Part shown: positions 18,641 through 30,508 of the stretch, piece by piece
Numbering within the stretch: the stretch's first letter is position 1
Layout: the number at the start of each line of letters is the position of its first letter
NCBI GenBank assembly: GCA_030765725.1
Contig: JAVCDF010000002.1
Coordinates: forward strand, 152,689-216,688
Reading direction: 5' to 3'
DNA from: Candidatus Chlorobium antarcticum
GTDB lineage: Bacteria > Bacteroidota > Chlorobiia > Chlorobiales > Chlorobiaceae
Length of the DNA stretch: 64,000 nucleotides
Notes under the pieces: generated by a model
Told to the model about the DNA's origin: nothing
The model's input: the letters and a program-made list of their open reading frames with translations, nothing else
Database searches by the model: none
Translations under genes and position numbers: made by a program

Positions 18641-18684
18641 CTACCATTTCGTAGGATGGGTGTTCTTTCTACGAAATGGTAGGT
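18641..18684. promoter_or_regulatory. Paired CTAC-N6-GTAG elements, candidate nif enhancers
   Basis: Two palindromes, CTACCATTTCGTAG (18642..18655) and CTACGAAATGGTAG (18670..18683), are exact reverse complements of each other over 15 bases (18641..18655 against 18670..18684) and lie 14 bases apart. They sit about 155-215 bases upstream of the sigma-54 promoter, the usual distance for an activator-binding enhancer. The canonical NifA site TGT-N10-ACA was not found in this region. Confidence 0.65.
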
Positions 18685-18815
18685 ATTCTGGTGGGTGATG
18701 CGTCGGGCGGTTGTTCAGAAGGCAGTCGCTGCTGCGGTTTGAAGTGGGAAAAGGGGGTATGGGTGAATAATGGAGCGGCAGCGGTGAAGGGGATTGCGGT
18801 GCGCTGAGGGGAAAG

Positions 18816-18829
18816 CTACATTTTTGTAG
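18816..18829. promoter_or_regulatory. Third CTAC-N6-GTAG element
   Basis: CTACATTTTTGTAG, the same eight fixed bases and spacing as the pair at 18641..18684, between nifH and the end of nifA. It lies about 330 bases upstream of the nif promoter. Confidence 0.55.
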
Positions 18830-18880
18830 GCCTCTCGTTACTCTTGTGCCTTTGGTGTTGGCAGGGGGTGAGGTTGGGGG

Positions 18881-20458
18881 TTAAGGGCGGAATTTTCGGT
18901 AGTCGATACCGAATTTTTTGACACGAAGTCCCATGATGCGTTCCGACAGGCCAAGTTCTGCAGCAGCGCGCGACATGTTGCCCCGCGTGCGTTTGAGGGC
19001 TTCGATGATCATCTCGTTTTCAATCGACTCGAGTTTCTGTTGGAGCGAACCGGTGTAAGGCGTGCCGCTTGATTCCGCCGTCTGCAGGCTGGGTGGCAGA
19101 TGGTAGCCGTGGATGACATTGTCTTCGCTGAGAATGACGGCGCGCTCCATGCAGTTTTCAAGTTCACGCACATTCCCCGGCCAGTGGTAGCGCATCAGCA
19201 TGTCTATGGAGGTGGTCGATATCCGACGGATTCCTTTCTGGTTCTGCTGGTTGTATTTTTCCACAAAATTATCGGCAAGCAGCAGGATGTCGGTTTTGCG
19301 TTCGCGGAGCGGGGGGACGGTAATGGGGAAGATGTTCAGCCGGTAGTAAAGATCTTCACGGAACAGGCCGTCAAGAATAAGGGATTCAAGGCTGCGGTTG
19401 GTGGCGGCAATGATGCGGACATCGACCTTGATGGTTTTGGAGCCGCCTACTCGCTCAAACTCTTTTTCCTGAAGGATTCTGAGTAGCTTGGCCTGAACGG
19501 TAAGGCTGAGTTCGCCGATTTCATCAAGAAAGATTGTGCCGCCGGCCGCCAGTTCGAATCGCCCTTGGCGGGTTGCAACTGCCCCGGTGAATGAGCCTTT
19601 TTCATGACCGAACAGCTCACTCTCAACAATGCTTTCGGGGAGTGCCGCGCAGTTGAATTTGATGAAGGGTTTGTCGGCCCGCCGGCTTTTGAAGTGGATG
19701 GCGCTTGCCACCAGTTCCTTGCCGACGCCGCTTTCACCAAGAACTAGAGCCGTTGCGCTCGTTCCGGCAATTTTGTCAATCAGTTTGAAGAGGCTGATCA
19801 TCGGCTTGGTGTTGCCGATGATGTTTTTCGGCCGTTGCTCATCAGGAATGCTCTCTTCGTCGTCTGCTTCTGCGTTGATTACCGGCGGCGGCGGTGGAAG
19901 CTGCCCTCCCCGGTCGATTTCATGGGCGAGCTGTTTGAGGCGAACGGCCTGGGAAATCATTGCGGCAATAATGGAGAGCTGGTCCACATGGTGCTGCAGG
20001 GCGTCGCTCACTTCCTCCGGGCCGTCCAGCCGCCGGTCGGCGCTGATGGTGCCAATGATTTCCGAGCCTGCCCGGATGGGGATGCAGATGAAGCAGAGCC
20101 CCTCTTTGGTTTCGCTCTTCCTGGAGCGGGTCCGGTTGAGAAAGAGCGGCTCGTCATTGATGTTGGGTACAATAACGCTCCTCCCTGTTTTGACTACCTT
20201 TCCGACAATCCCTTCGCCGATACGGTACCGTCCGCGTTCTTTTTCCTCTTCTGATAGGCCGAATGATTCCTTGATGACAATCTCTCCGGTATCGCGGTTC
20301 AGAATGGTGATCATACCGCGCAGCATGTCCATATGTTCCGACATAATAAAGAGGACAAGGGTTAGTACTTTGCTGATGTTGTTTTCTGCGGTGACGGTTC
20401 TGCTCACTTCCGCGAGTAGGCTGATGCTCCTGTTGGCCTGTTCCTGTGGTATAAGCAT
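18881..20458 (-). CDS. nifA: NifA-type sigma-54 dependent transcriptional activator
   Basis: 525 residues in three parts: GAF sensory domain (about 10-175), AAA+ ATPase (210-440) and Fis-type helix-turn-helix (about 485-525, [21 protein letters not shown]). Walker A is GESGVGKE at 241-248 and Walker [10 protein letters not shown] at 308-316. The sigma-54 contact loop reads GSFTGA (288-293) instead of GAFTGA. The Cys-x4-Cys linker of oxygen-sensitive rhizobial NifA is absent. Proline-rich LPPPPPV at 187-193 separates GAF and AAA+. It lies 19 bases after nifV and upstream of the nif promoter, supporting the nif assignment. Confidence 0.88.
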   Translation of the reverse strand: MLIPQEQANRSISLLAEVSRTVTAENNISKVLTLVLFIMSEHMDMLRGMITILNRDTGEIVIKESFGLSEEEKERGRYRIGEGIVGKVVKTGRSVIVPNINDEPLFLNRTRSRKSETKEGLCFICIPIRAGSEIIGTISADRRLDGPEEVSDALQHHVDQLSIIAAMISQAVRLKQLAHEIDRGGQLPPPPPVINAEADDEESIPDEQRPKNIIGNTKPMISLFKLIDKIAGTSATALVLGESGVGKELVASAIHFKSRRADKPFIKFNCAALPESIVESELFGHEKGSFTGAVATRQGRFELAAGGTIFLDEIGELSLTVQAKLLRILQEKEFERVGGSKTIKVDVRIIAATNRSLESLILDGLFREDLYYRLNIFPITVPPLRERKTDILLLADNFVEKYNQQNQKGIRRISTTSIDMLMRYHWPGNVRELENCMERAVILSEDNVIHGYHLPPSLQTAESSGTPYTGSLQQKLESIENEMIIEALKRTRGNMSRAAAELGLSERIMGLRVKKFGIDYRKFRP

Positions 20459-20477
20459 GGCGGTTCCTTTTTTTCAG

Positions 20478-21638
20478 TCAGCTCAGTGGCTGAAGGCGAC
20501 TGTAGAGGGTTTCGAGTTCGTCGGGGGTGAGGGCCCGTTTTTTTTCGCCTGCGGCTTTTCTCACTTCCATCAGCAGCTGCAGGGCTTCCGGGCGGCTCAG
20601 CTCAATGCCCTTTTTTAAGAAATAGTCCTGAAGGGAGGCGCTGCCAGAGTGTTTGCCTATGATCAGCGCATGCTCAGATCCCCCCGCAAGGGCGGGCAGA
20701 AAAGGCTGGTAGGAAAGCGGGTCTTTCAGGAGGGCTGCGCAGTGAATGCCCGATTCATGCTGGAATACCGCTTCGCCGACCACCGCTTTCTGCGGTTGTA
20801 TGGCTCTTCCGGAGGCCTTGCTGACAGCGAGGGAAAGCTGGGTGAGGGTGGTGGTGTCGATGCCGGTTTCATAGGTGCCAGAAAGCTTGAGGGCAATGGC
20901 AAGCTCCTCAAGGGCGGCATTGCCGGCCCGCTCCCCAAGGCCGGTGACTGAGACGCTGACGGCGTCGCATCCGGAAGCAATGGCGGTGAAGGCGTTGGCT
21001 GTGGCCATACCAAGGTCGTCATGGGCATGAAATTCAAGAAACGGCCCTCCGGTGGGGAGCAGCTCCTTGAAGAGTTCCGTGAGCATCGGAGGGTTGGCTA
21101 TGCCAACCGTGTCGGCAATGCGCACCCGTTCAGCTCCGCATGCATCGGCATCTGCAATGAACTGGCGAAGGGATGGAGTACCGGCTCTTGTTGCATCCTG
21201 TGCCCCAACGCTGACAAACCGGAAATAGTGCCGTGCCCTGCCCACCAGTTCTATCATCTGATCCTGAACCCAGCGGTAATCCTTCCCCATCAGCTGCAGA
21301 TAGAGGGGTGAAAGAGGGAAGCTGATATGCACCCCTTCCGTTCCGCTGCGCAGGACCGCTTCAATATCCTCCCATTTCGCCCGTGCCCATCCGGTGAGGG
21401 CAAGGGGGAGGTGCAGTGCGGCAATGCTGCGGATGGTGCTCTCTTCTTCGGGGCTGATGGCTGGATAGCCGATTTCAAGCTCATCGACGCCGCATTCGGC
21501 CAGCAGCACGGCAAGCTCAATTTTTTCAGCAGTGCTGAACACCACGCTAGGAGCCTGTTCGCCGTCCCTGAGGGTAGTATCGATAATCCATGGCCTTCTT
21601 GCTGAGGTTTTTCCTGAGCGCTCTGCTGTAACGGGCAT
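20478..21638 (-). CDS. nifV: Homocitrate synthase NifV
   Basis: 386 residues. It condenses acetyl-CoA with 2-oxoglutarate to homocitrate, the organic ligand of FeMo-co. TLRDGEQAPSVVF near residue 21 carries the catalytic and metal-binding residues of the DRE-TIM family. EFHAHDDLGMATANAF gives the HxH metal ligands, and FQHESGIHCAALL follows. Cotranscribed with nifA. Upstream (21677..21691) is a small dyad CCTTA-ATAAA-TAAGG in AT-rich DNA, but no sigma-54 promoter was found. Homocitrate synthase for lysine is an alternative, but context favours NifV. Confidence 0.93.
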   Translation of the reverse strand: MPVTAERSGKTSARRPWIIDTTLRDGEQAPSVVFSTAEKIELAVLLAECGVDELEIGYPAISPEEESTIRSIAALHLPLALTGWARAKWEDIEAVLRSGTEGVHISFPLSPLYLQLMGKDYRWVQDQMIELVGRARHYFRFVSVGAQDATRAGTPSLRQFIADADACGAERVRIADTVGIANPPMLTELFKELLPTGGPFLEFHAHDDLGMATANAFTAIASGCDAVSVSVTGLGERAGNAALEELAIALKLSGTYETGIDTTTLTQLSLAVSKASGRAIQPQKAVVGEAVFQHESGIHCAALLKDPLSYQPFLPALAGGSEHALIIGKHSGSASLQDYFLKKGIELSRPEALQLLMEVRKAAGEKKRALTPDELETLYSRLQPLS

Positions 21639-21884
21639 AGTGGCTTTTGGTTCTGTTAACTCTTTAGCTAATTTTACCTTAATAAATAAGGATTATATAG
21701 AAGTATATAAAAAATATTCAGACAATTATGTGTTTTTTTTGTTTCTCTTTGCGGTGATGTGCCGCAGGGGGAAATGTTTTCGCTGCCGTAACCTGTGCGT
21801 GGCTTCGTGGTTATGCGGTTTAAGGAAATCTTTCCGTAGCTTCCTTTTTATAAGGTCATTGTCTTCCCGAAAATCAGTGTGCCA

Positions 21885-23063
21885 ATGAAAAAAATCCTTG
21901 TTTTCAACGCAGGTTCCTCAAGCATAAAGTTTTCCCTGTATGAAGCAGGTGGTGGAGAACGGTTGCTCTATCTCGGCGAACTGAGTAGCATCGGTTCCGG
22001 GGAAGGGATGTTCAGTGTCCGCGATGGGGGGGGGAGGTCTTTGGTCGGGAAGAGGACGGAGGTCAAAGATCATGCCGCCGCATTCCGTCATGTTTTTTCC
22101 TGGATCACTTCGCATGCGCTGGTGCAACCCGACATCATTGGCCACCGCATGGTGCATGGAGGACCGCTTCATACTGCGCCCGCACTGCTTACCCCGGAGC
22201 TTATTCACGATATTCACCGTCTGGTTCCTTATGCCCCTGAACATATCCCGCCTTCCCTTAGGGGGGTGGAGCTTGCCGCCGAACGGTTTCCAGGTGTGGC
22301 GCAGGCGGTTTGTTTCGATACGGCATTCCACCGTTCGATGCCTGAGGTGGCGCGGGTTTATGCGCTTCCTTCCGAGGTCAGGCGGAAGGGGGTGCAGCGC
22401 TACGGTTTCCACGGCCTCTCCTACCAGTATATTCTCGGTGAACTTGTCCGCATCAAGGAGCCTTCGGCAGAGAGGGGGCGAATCATTCTCGCCCATCTTG
22501 GTCACGGAGCCAGCATGGCTGCATTGCGGGACGGGAAAAGCGTGGATACGACCATGGGTTTTTCTCCTGCAGGAGGGCTGGTGATGAGCACCAGGACAGG
22601 TGACATTGATCCCGGGGTCCTCCTTTTTCTGATAGATGAGATGGGTATGTCTCCTGGGGAGGTCAAGGAGATGGTGAACCGTCGTTCAGGGCTTCTTGGG
22701 GTTTCGGGGAGCAGTGACGACATGCGCGACCTGCTTGCTGCAGAGTTTTCAGATCCTGCTGCCCGACTGGCGGTGGAACTGTTCTGCTACCAGGCAGCAA
22801 AGCAGGTCGGTGCGCTTGCCGCCGTGCTTGGGGGGTTGGATCTGCTTGTGTTTACTGGCGGCATAGGGGAGCATTCGCCTGACATCAGACGAAGGATATG
22901 CAGCGGGCTCGGGTTTCTGGGCATTGCTCTTGATGAAGGGTGTAATGGACGGAACGAAGCGGTAATATCCGGTTGTTCGGCTTCTGTCCGGGTGATGGTG
23001 ATGAAGACAGACGAGGAGCTGATGCTGGCGCGGGAGTCATTGAAACTTATTGAATCCATCTAA
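21885..23063 (+). CDS. ackA: Acetate kinase
   Basis: 392 residues from [16 protein letters not shown], the canonical family start. It interconverts acetyl phosphate + ADP and acetate + [33 protein letters not shown] and [14 protein letters not shown] are the ASKHA-fold phosphate and adenosine motifs. A GTG at 21879 would add two residues and is less likely. Phosphoketolase follows 26 bases later, so acetyl phosphate from sugar phosphates would be converted to ATP and acetate by this pair. Confidence 0.96.
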   Translation: MKKILVFNAGSSSIKFSLYEAGGGERLLYLGELSSIGSGEGMFSVRDGGGRSLVGKRTEVKDHAAAFRHVFSWITSHALVQPDIIGHRMVHGGPLHTAPALLTPELIHDIHRLVPYAPEHIPPSLRGVELAAERFPGVAQAVCFDTAFHRSMPEVARVYALPSEVRRKGVQRYGFHGLSYQYILGELVRIKEPSAERGRIILAHLGHGASMAALRDGKSVDTTMGFSPAGGLVMSTRTGDIDPGVLLFLIDEMGMSPGEVKEMVNRRSGLLGVSGSSDDMRDLLAAEFSDPAARLAVELFCYQAAKQVGALAAVLGGLDLLVFTGGIGEHSPDIRRRICSGLGFLGIALDEGCNGRNEAVISGCSASVRVMVMKTDEELMLARESLKLIESI

Positions 23064-23089
23064 TTTGCAACTTAAGGGAGGATATACCG

Positions 23090-25495
23090 ATGAACGAGCA
23101 TGATGCACCAAGGAAGGACGAAGATGTGTCGGGACCGCTGACTGCTGCCGGGATTGCTTCGATCAATACTTACTGGAGGGCTGCAAACTATCTTTCCGTC
23201 GGTCAGATCTACCTGCTTGACAACCCTCTTCTCAGTGAACCGCTGAAGCCGGAGCATGTGAAGCCGCGTCTGCTGGGCCACTGGGGTACGACGCCGGGAC
23301 AGAATTTCATCTATGTGCATCTCAACCGTGCCATCCGCATGCGGGACATCGACATGATCTATATTTCAGGTCCGGGCCATGGGGGTCCTGCTGTGGTTGC
23401 CAATGTCTGGCTGGAGGGGACCTACAGCGAGTATTATCCCGCGATATCTGAAGACGAGGGAGGCATGAAACGCCTGTTCCGGCAGTTTTCTTTTCCCGGG
23501 GGCATTCCGAGCCATGTGGCGCCCGAAACCCCGGGATCAATCAATGAGGGAGGGGAGCTTGGTTACTCGCTATCGCATGCCTATGGCGCGGCATTCGACA
23601 ATCCGGACCTTGTTGTTGCCTGTGTCATCGGCGATGGTGAGGCTGAAACAGGTCCTCTTGCCACATCCTGGCATTCAAACAAGTTTCTTAATCCCCTCCG
23701 CGATGGTGCAGTACTGCCTATCCTCCATCTGAACGGGTACAAAATTGCTAATCCGGCCGTGCTTGCCCGCATTCCCCATGAAGAGCTTGAATGCCTCATG
23801 AGCGGATATGGATACAAACCCTTGTTCGTTGAGGGTTCGGATCCAGAGGTGATGCATCAGAAAATGGCCACTGCCATTGACACCTGCCTTGATGAAATTG
23901 CAGAGATCCAGCGTTCGGCCCGCAGTTGCGAGGTTTCAGAACGTCCGCTCTGGCCGATGATCGTTCTCCGTTCGCCGAAGGGGTGGACCGGCCCGAAGGA
24001 GGTCGACGGCAAAAAGGTCGAGGATTTCTGGCGGGCGCACCAAGTCCCATTTGCGGAGGTGCGGACGAATCCGGCACACCTTAAGCTGCTTGAGGACTGG
24101 ATGCGGAGTTATAGGCCTGAACAGCTTTTTACCCCTTCAGGGGGGCTGCGTCCCGAGCTGAAGGAACTGGCGCCGAAGGGAAAGCGCCGGATGGGAGACA
24201 ATCCCCATGCCAATGGTGGCCTGCTCCTCAAAGAGCTGCTACTGCCTGATTTCCGCGATTATGCCGTTTCCGTTCCTGTTCCCGGATCAGTTGAGGCAGA
24301 AGCGACAAGGGTGGTCGGAGCGTTTCTCCGTGATGTGATGCGGCGGAATCTTAAAGATGCAAATTTTCGGGTTTTCGGGCCCGACGAGACGGCATCAAAC
24401 CGGCTCGGGTCGCTTTTCGAGGTTACCGACAGGACCTGGATGGACGGCATCATGCCGTATGACGATCATCTCGCTCCCGACGGCCGAGTCATGGAGATCC
24501 TCTCTGAGCACACCTGTCAGGGTTGGCTCGAAGGCTACCTCCTTACCGGCAGGCATGGCTTCTTCTCCTGTTACGAGGCTTTCATCCACATCATCGATTC
24601 GATGTTCAACCAGCATGCCAAGTGGCTGAAGGTGTGCAAGCATGACATTCCATGGCGCCGTCCGATAGCCTCTCTGAACTACCTTCTCACTTCGCATGTC
24701 TGGCGGCAGGACCACAACGGCTTTTCGCATCAGGATCCTGGTTTCATCGATCATGTGGTCAACAAGAAGGCCGATGTGATCCGCGTCTATCTTCCGCCTG
24801 ACGCAAATACTCTGCTGTCGGTTACCGACCACTGCCTTCGTTCCCGTGATTACATCAATGTGATCGTTGCCGGCAAGCAGCCGGCATGGCAGTGGCTCGA
24901 TATGGAGTCGGCTGTTCGCCACTGCACTACCGGCATCGGAATATGGGAATGGGCGTCGAACGACACCGAAGACGGCGATCCTGATGTGGTCATGGCCTGT
25001 GCAGGCGATGTACCGACCATCGAAACCCTTGCCGCAGTTGATATCATGCGCGAGAAGATTCCTGATCTTAAGATCAGGGTGGTCAATGTTGTCGACCTCA
25101 TGACCCTGCAGCCACCTGAAGAGCATCCGCACGGCCTCAGGGGCCGGGACTTCGACGAAATTTTCACGGTTGACCGCCCAGTCATTTTCGCCTATCACGG
25201 CTATCCCTGGTTGATCCACCGCTTGACCTACCGGCGTACCAATCACCACAATATCCATGTGCGCGGTTACAAGGAAGAGGGGACAACGAGCACCCCGTTC
25301 GACATGGTGGTGCGCAACGACCTCGACCGGTTCCATCTGGTGGCCGATGTGGTGGAACGGGTGCCGCGCCTCCGCCAGAAGGCGGCCTATGTGAAGCAGC
25401 ATGTGCGCGACATGCTGATAGCCCATAAAGAGTACATCCGCGCCTACGGTGAGGACATGCCCGAAATCCGGGACTGGCAGTGGAAGCGTTCCTGA
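23090..25495 (+). CDS. xfp: Xylulose-5-phosphate/fructose-6-phosphate phosphoketolase
   Basis: 801 residues, normal size. A thiamine-diphosphate enzyme that splits xylulose-5-P or fructose-6-P with phosphate into acetyl phosphate plus glyceraldehyde-3-P or erythrose-4-P. The ThDP-binding segment is [32 protein letters not shown] and [10 protein letters not shown] are hallmarks, as is the C-terminal [23 protein letters not shown] lies about 10 bases before the ATG. Operon with ackA. Substrate preference cannot be read from sequence here. Confidence 0.96.
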   Translation: MNEHDAPRKDEDVSGPLTAAGIASINTYWRAANYLSVGQIYLLDNPLLSEPLKPEHVKPRLLGHWGTTPGQNFIYVHLNRAIRMRDIDMIYISGPGHGGPAVVANVWLEGTYSEYYPAISEDEGGMKRLFRQFSFPGGIPSHVAPETPGSINEGGELGYSLSHAYGAAFDNPDLVVACVIGDGEAETGPLATSWHSNKFLNPLRDGAVLPILHLNGYKIANPAVLARIPHEELECLMSGYGYKPLFVEGSDPEVMHQKMATAIDTCLDEIAEIQRSARSCEVSERPLWPMIVLRSPKGWTGPKEVDGKKVEDFWRAHQVPFAEVRTNPAHLKLLEDWMRSYRPEQLFTPSGGLRPELKELAPKGKRRMGDNPHANGGLLLKELLLPDFRDYAVSVPVPGSVEAEATRVVGAFLRDVMRRNLKDANFRVFGPDETASNRLGSLFEVTDRTWMDGIMPYDDHLAPDGRVMEILSEHTCQGWLEGYLLTGRHGFFSCYEAFIHIIDSMFNQHAKWLKVCKHDIPWRRPIASLNYLLTSHVWRQDHNGFSHQDPGFIDHVVNKKADVIRVYLPPDANTLLSVTDHCLRSRDYINVIVAGKQPAWQWLDMESAVRHCTTGIGIWEWASNDTEDGDPDVVMACAGDVPTIETLAAVDIMREKIPDLKIRVVNVVDLMTLQPPEEHPHGLRGRDFDEIFTVDRPVIFAYHGYPWLIHRLTYRRTNHHNIHVRGYKEEGTTSTPFDMVVRNDLDRFHLVADVVERVPRLRQKAAYVKQHVRDMLIAHKEYIRAYGEDMPEIRDWQWKRS

Positions 25496-25514
25496 AATCC
25501 TCAAGTGAGTGCAC

Positions 25515-25845
25515 ATGAAGCACGGAAGAACAAAGCAGGCGACATACACAGCCCGAAAGCGCCCGATGAAAAAGGCTATGAAGGATATGGCCGGGACCGT
25601 CGGCAAGGCTTTCGGCACAATGTTTCATACGGGGGAGGGGGCAGAAACCAGGGCGTCCGGTCATCACCATGTTCAGTTATGATGCGGTCTCCGTAGAGCG
25701 CCGTACCCTCAAGATTCTTGAAGAGTGTCGCCCATTTATGGTAGGGGAGCAGGTGCTCTGGCTCAACATCGACGGCCTCCATAAACTGCGGCTTCTTGAA
25801 GATGTGGGCGACATGTTCATACAATTAGGCAATCATAGATCGTAA
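25515..25845 (+). pseudogene. corA: Truncated, frameshifted corA (Mg2+/Co2+ transporter) remnant
   Basis: Reading from 25515 gives a basic start followed by AGTVGKAFGTMFHTGEG. After a one-base shift near 25655, the sequence continues VITMFSYDAVSVERRTLKI, ILEECRPFMVGEQVLWLNID and GLHKLRLLEDVGDMF. This matches the N-terminal soluble domain of CorA. The match then stops abruptly at a TAA (25843..25845), where CorA would continue with the IHPLVLEDI segment. The long helix and the membrane segments with GMN are missing. It cannot make a channel. Confidence 0.75.
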
Positions 25846-25889
25846 TCTTTGAATATTTTTCTTGAGCATGTAGGTTTGATGGATTGACT

Positions 25890-26444
25890 ATGGCAGAAAT
25901 AATCAAAAATAGTAGTGGTATGCTGGATAGGGTGATCTGTGATTTTACCGGGACGGAGTGTCTGCAGTGGTACAGTGTGAGTGACGAGGTGATGGGCGGC
26001 GTTTCAGAAAGCCGTTTTTTTCGTAGTGATGAAGGTGTCGGTGTTTTTCAGGGAGAGCTGTCGACGGCTAACGGCGGCGGGTTTGCATCTGTGCGGACCC
26101 TGCTCGAGGAAAGGGATTTCAGTGGGTTCAGCGGCATTCGCTTTCAGGTGAAGGGAGATGGGCGTCGCTACAGTTTCCGGATTCGTAACGACGATAATTA
26201 CGATGGTATTGCCTATCGGAATGACTTTGCTTCCGTTGCGGGTGAGTGGATGGAGATCGATCTGCCGTTTTCAGGCTTCACTGCTTCGTTCAGGGGCCGG
26301 ATAATCGACAATGCAGCCCCTCTCGACCTCTCTTCAATTGTGCAGATAGGTATTATGGTATCAAAGGAAAAGACGGGTGCTTTTTCGCTGGAGATCAGAT
26401 CAATCAGGGCCTACTCGACGCCTCGGGATGCTTTTAGAGCCTGA
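25890..26444 (+). CDS. CIA30-family protein
   Basis: 184 residues with a CIA30 / galactose-binding-like jelly-roll domain: VSDEVMGGVSESRF, FASVRTLLEERDFSGFSGIRFQV, and YSFRIRNDDNYDGIAYRNDF. Eukaryotic relatives assist complex I assembly; the bacterial role is unknown. No signal peptide or membrane segment. The ATG at 25890 was preferred over a TTG two codons upstream. Its 3' end overlaps the convergent hisF by about 11 bases. Confidence 0.83.
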   Translation: MAEIIKNSSGMLDRVICDFTGTECLQWYSVSDEVMGGVSESRFFRSDEGVGVFQGELSTANGGGFASVRTLLEERDFSGFSGIRFQVKGDGRRYSFRIRNDDNYDGIAYRNDFASVAGEWMEIDLPFSGFTASFRGRIIDNAAPLDLSSIVQIGIMVSKEKTGAFSLEIRSIRAYSTPRDAFRA

Positions 26445-27189
26445 CGGTTATTCCCCTGTCGCGAAGGTACTGCTTGGCTTCGCGGATGGAGTGTTGGCGG
26501 AAATGGAAAATTGAAGCGGCAAGGGCTGCATCGGCATGGCCTTTCGTGAAGCCGTCGTAGAGGTGTTCAAGGGATCCTGCTCCGCCTGAGGCTATCACAG
26601 GAATGTGGACTGAGGTAGAGATAAGCGCAAGGCTCTCGTTGTCGTATCCTTCCTTCGTTCCGTCGCGGTCCATGCTTGTCAGGAGAATCTCTCCCGCACC
26701 GAGTTCCTGTACCTTCAGCGCCCATTCCAGCGCTTCATACTGCGTTGGCTGTTTTCCTGAGTGGGTGTGGACGATGTAGCGGCCATCAACTTTCTTGATA
26801 TCAACTGCTACCACAACCGCCTGTGAACCGTACTTTTCGGCAATACGGGAGATGAGTTCGGGTTCCTTTACCGCAGCGGTGTTGACGGAAACCTTGTCGG
26901 CACCGTGCAGGAAAACCGCTTTTGCCCGTTCAACAGAGTTGATGCCACCGCCGACCGTGAGGGGGATGAATACCTCACCTGAAACTTTCAGTACCTCTTC
27001 AAGGGTTGTTTTTCGTGATTCCAGAGAAGCGGAAATATCAAGAAAAACCAGCTCGTCGGCCAGTTCATTGTTGTAAAACCTTGCCTGCTCAAGAATGGAG
27101 CCTGCGTCGCGTAGCCCTTCAAAGTTGATTCCTTTTACAACCCTGCCGTCGCGAACATCGAGACAGGGGATAATTCGTTTTGCCAGCAT
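26434..27189 (-). CDS. hisF: Imidazole glycerol phosphate synthase cyclase subunit HisF
   Basis: 251-residue TIM barrel that, with HisH glutaminase, makes imidazole glycerol phosphate and AICAR in histidine synthesis. Catalytic aspartates are in [14 protein letters not shown] near the amino terminus and in [15 protein letters not shown]. The phosphate loops are TVGGGI and IASGGAG. An in-frame ATG seven codons upstream exists, but [12 protein letters not shown] is the family start. It stands alone; no other his genes are in the window. Confidence 0.96.
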   Translation of the reverse strand: MLAKRIIPCLDVRDGRVVKGINFEGLRDAGSILEQARFYNNELADELVFLDISASLESRKTTLEEVLKVSGEVFIPLTVGGGINSVERAKAVFLHGADKVSVNTAAVKEPELISRIAEKYGSQAVVVAVDIKKVDGRYIVHTHSGKQPTQYEALEWALKVQELGAGEILLTSMDRDGTKEGYDNESLALISTSVHIPVIASGGAGSLEHLYDGFTKGHADAALAASIFHFRQHSIREAKQYLRDRGITVRL

Positions 27190-27339
27190 TGCCTGAAATC
27201 CCGTACACACTGTGTGAATGAAGAAAAGCGATCTGCAGGAAAACCCCGGTGTTTGGGGCCTTCGACAGTAAAAGAAACAATGTAAATATTATATTTGCTG
27301 GCACCATAGTCCAGAAGAAGAAAAAAGAACGAACGAGTC

Positions 27340-27666
27340 ATGAAATTTCCTGTCTGTGAATTTGCTGAGGCTGAAGAGGGATTTTATTCCCAGTGTGCCT
27401 CCTGTCCAATTGCCGCGGGTTCTGCGGGCTGTGCGCTCAGTGAGCTGGAGGATGGCAATTACATTTTTGAAGGGGAAACCCCACATGGCGGCGTTGTTGC
27501 TATGTTTTATTTCCGCGACAATGAGGGTAATCAGGTAGAAAAAAGTGATGCCGAGCATGTGGAAATCCATGAGCTGGACGAGGGTGGCCACCTGATTACG
27601 ATACTCTACGGCATGGTTGACCCTGAGGGAATCATGTACCTCAGGAGATCCCAAGACAACAAGTAA
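27340..27666 (+). CDS. Cys-rich hypothetical protein upstream of ferredoxin-NADP reductase
   Basis: 108 residues, family not recognised. The N-terminal part has four cysteines (C6, C19, C22, C31; CASC is the central pair) that could bind metal. The rest is acidic beta-rich sequence (MFYFRDNEGNQVEKSDAEHV, DPEGIMYLRRS). Only 15 bases separate it from the reductase gene, so it is likely cotranscribed. The gene density and codon use match its neighbours, supporting a real gene. Confidence 0.7.
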   Translation: MKFPVCEFAEAEEGFYSQCASCPIAAGSAGCALSELEDGNYIFEGETPHGGVVAMFYFRDNEGNQVEKSDAEHVEIHELDEGGHLITILYGMVDPEGIMYLRRSQDNK

Positions 27667-29605
<1,939 letters not shown>

Positions 29606-29623
29606 CTCTTGCAATAAGAAGCT

Positions 29624-30502
29624 ATGAACCAGGAACCCGTTGCAATAGCCCTTGTGCAGACCTCCTGCAGTGAAGACAGTGCACTCAACATTGAAAAAAC
29701 CGTTGCAAAAATACGGGAAGCCGCTGCGGATGGCGCGAAGATTATCTGCACTCAGGAGCTGTTCGCGAGCACCTATTTCTGCCAGATGGAAGACTATGCC
29801 CCCTTCGTCCTTGCCGAGCCGGTTCCCGGACCTACAACCCTCATGCTGCAGGATCTTGCCCGGGAGCTTGAAGTGGTGATTGTGGCCTCACTGTTTGAAA
29901 TGCGAGCGCCGGGCCTGTATCACAATACGGCAGTTGTTGTTGATGCTGACGGCCGGTATCTTGGCCGGTACCGAAAGATGCACATTCCCGATGATCCGGG
30001 TTTTTATGAGAAGTTCTATTTCACTCCAGGTGATCTTGGCTACAGGGTATTCAAAACCCGTTATGCTACCATTGGGGTGCTGATATGCTGGGACCAGTGG
30101 TATCCCGAAGCGGCACGGCTGACAGCGCTCATGGGTGCGGAAATACTCTTCTACCCGACAGCGATAGGGTGGGCATCGTCGGAACAGTCAGACGAGGTGC
30201 GCCGTTCACAGCTTGCGGCATGGAAAACCATTCAGCAGAGCCATGCAATAGCTAACGGCGTGTTTGTGGCTGCAGCCAACAGGGTGGGCCGTGAAGGGGA
30301 CCTTGAGTTCTGGGGAAGCAGTTTTGTGGCGGGGCCTTTCGGTACGCTTGAGGTAGAGGCTTGCAGTGAGAAAGAGAGCATTCTCCATGCCAGCTGCGAC
30401 TTCGGCAGGATAGGTTATTATCGCAGCCACTGGCCGTTTCTGCGCGACAGAAGGGTAGAGAGCTACGCCGCGCTCCAGAAGCGGTTTATTGATGAAGAGT
30501 GA
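29624..30502 (+). CDS. aguB: N-carbamoylputrescine amidase
   Basis: 292-residue nitrilase-superfamily enzyme with the catalytic triad E45 (CTQELF), K118 (RKMHIPDDPG) and C155 (LICWDQWYPEA). It hydrolyses N-carbamoylputrescine to putrescine, CO2 and ammonia. The motif PDDPGFYEKFYF and the neighbouring agmatine deiminase (31808..32878) identify the substrate. Together they form the plant- and Pseudomonas-type route from agmatine to putrescine. Confidence 0.94.
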   Translation: MNQEPVAIALVQTSCSEDSALNIEKTVAKIREAAADGAKIICTQELFASTYFCQMEDYAPFVLAEPVPGPTTLMLQDLARELEVVIVASLFEMRAPGLYHNTAVVVDADGRYLGRYRKMHIPDDPGFYEKFYFTPGDLGYRVFKTRYATIGVLICWDQWYPEAARLTALMGAEILFYPTAIGWASSEQSDEVRRSQLAAWKTIQQSHAIANGVFVAAANRVGREGDLEFWGSSFVAGPFGTLEVEACSEKESILHASCDFGRIGYYRSHWPFLRDRRVESYAALQKRFIDEE

Positions 30503-30508
30503 CAGAGA

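Noticed and set aside
18487..18880. Canonical NifA enhancer TGT-N10-ACA
   Set aside because: Searched by eye on both strands; only near misses with spacing 8, 12 or 13 were seen, so it was not called.
24395..25618. 407-residue leftward open frame opposite phosphoketolase
   Set aside because: It lies almost wholly antisense to a clear, full-length phosphoketolase gene, has no family signature and is explained by codon bias in a high-GC gene.
25576..25824. 82-residue leftward frame downstream of phosphoketolase
   Set aside because: The opposite strand carries a clear CorA N-terminal remnant in two frames, which explains the open frame.
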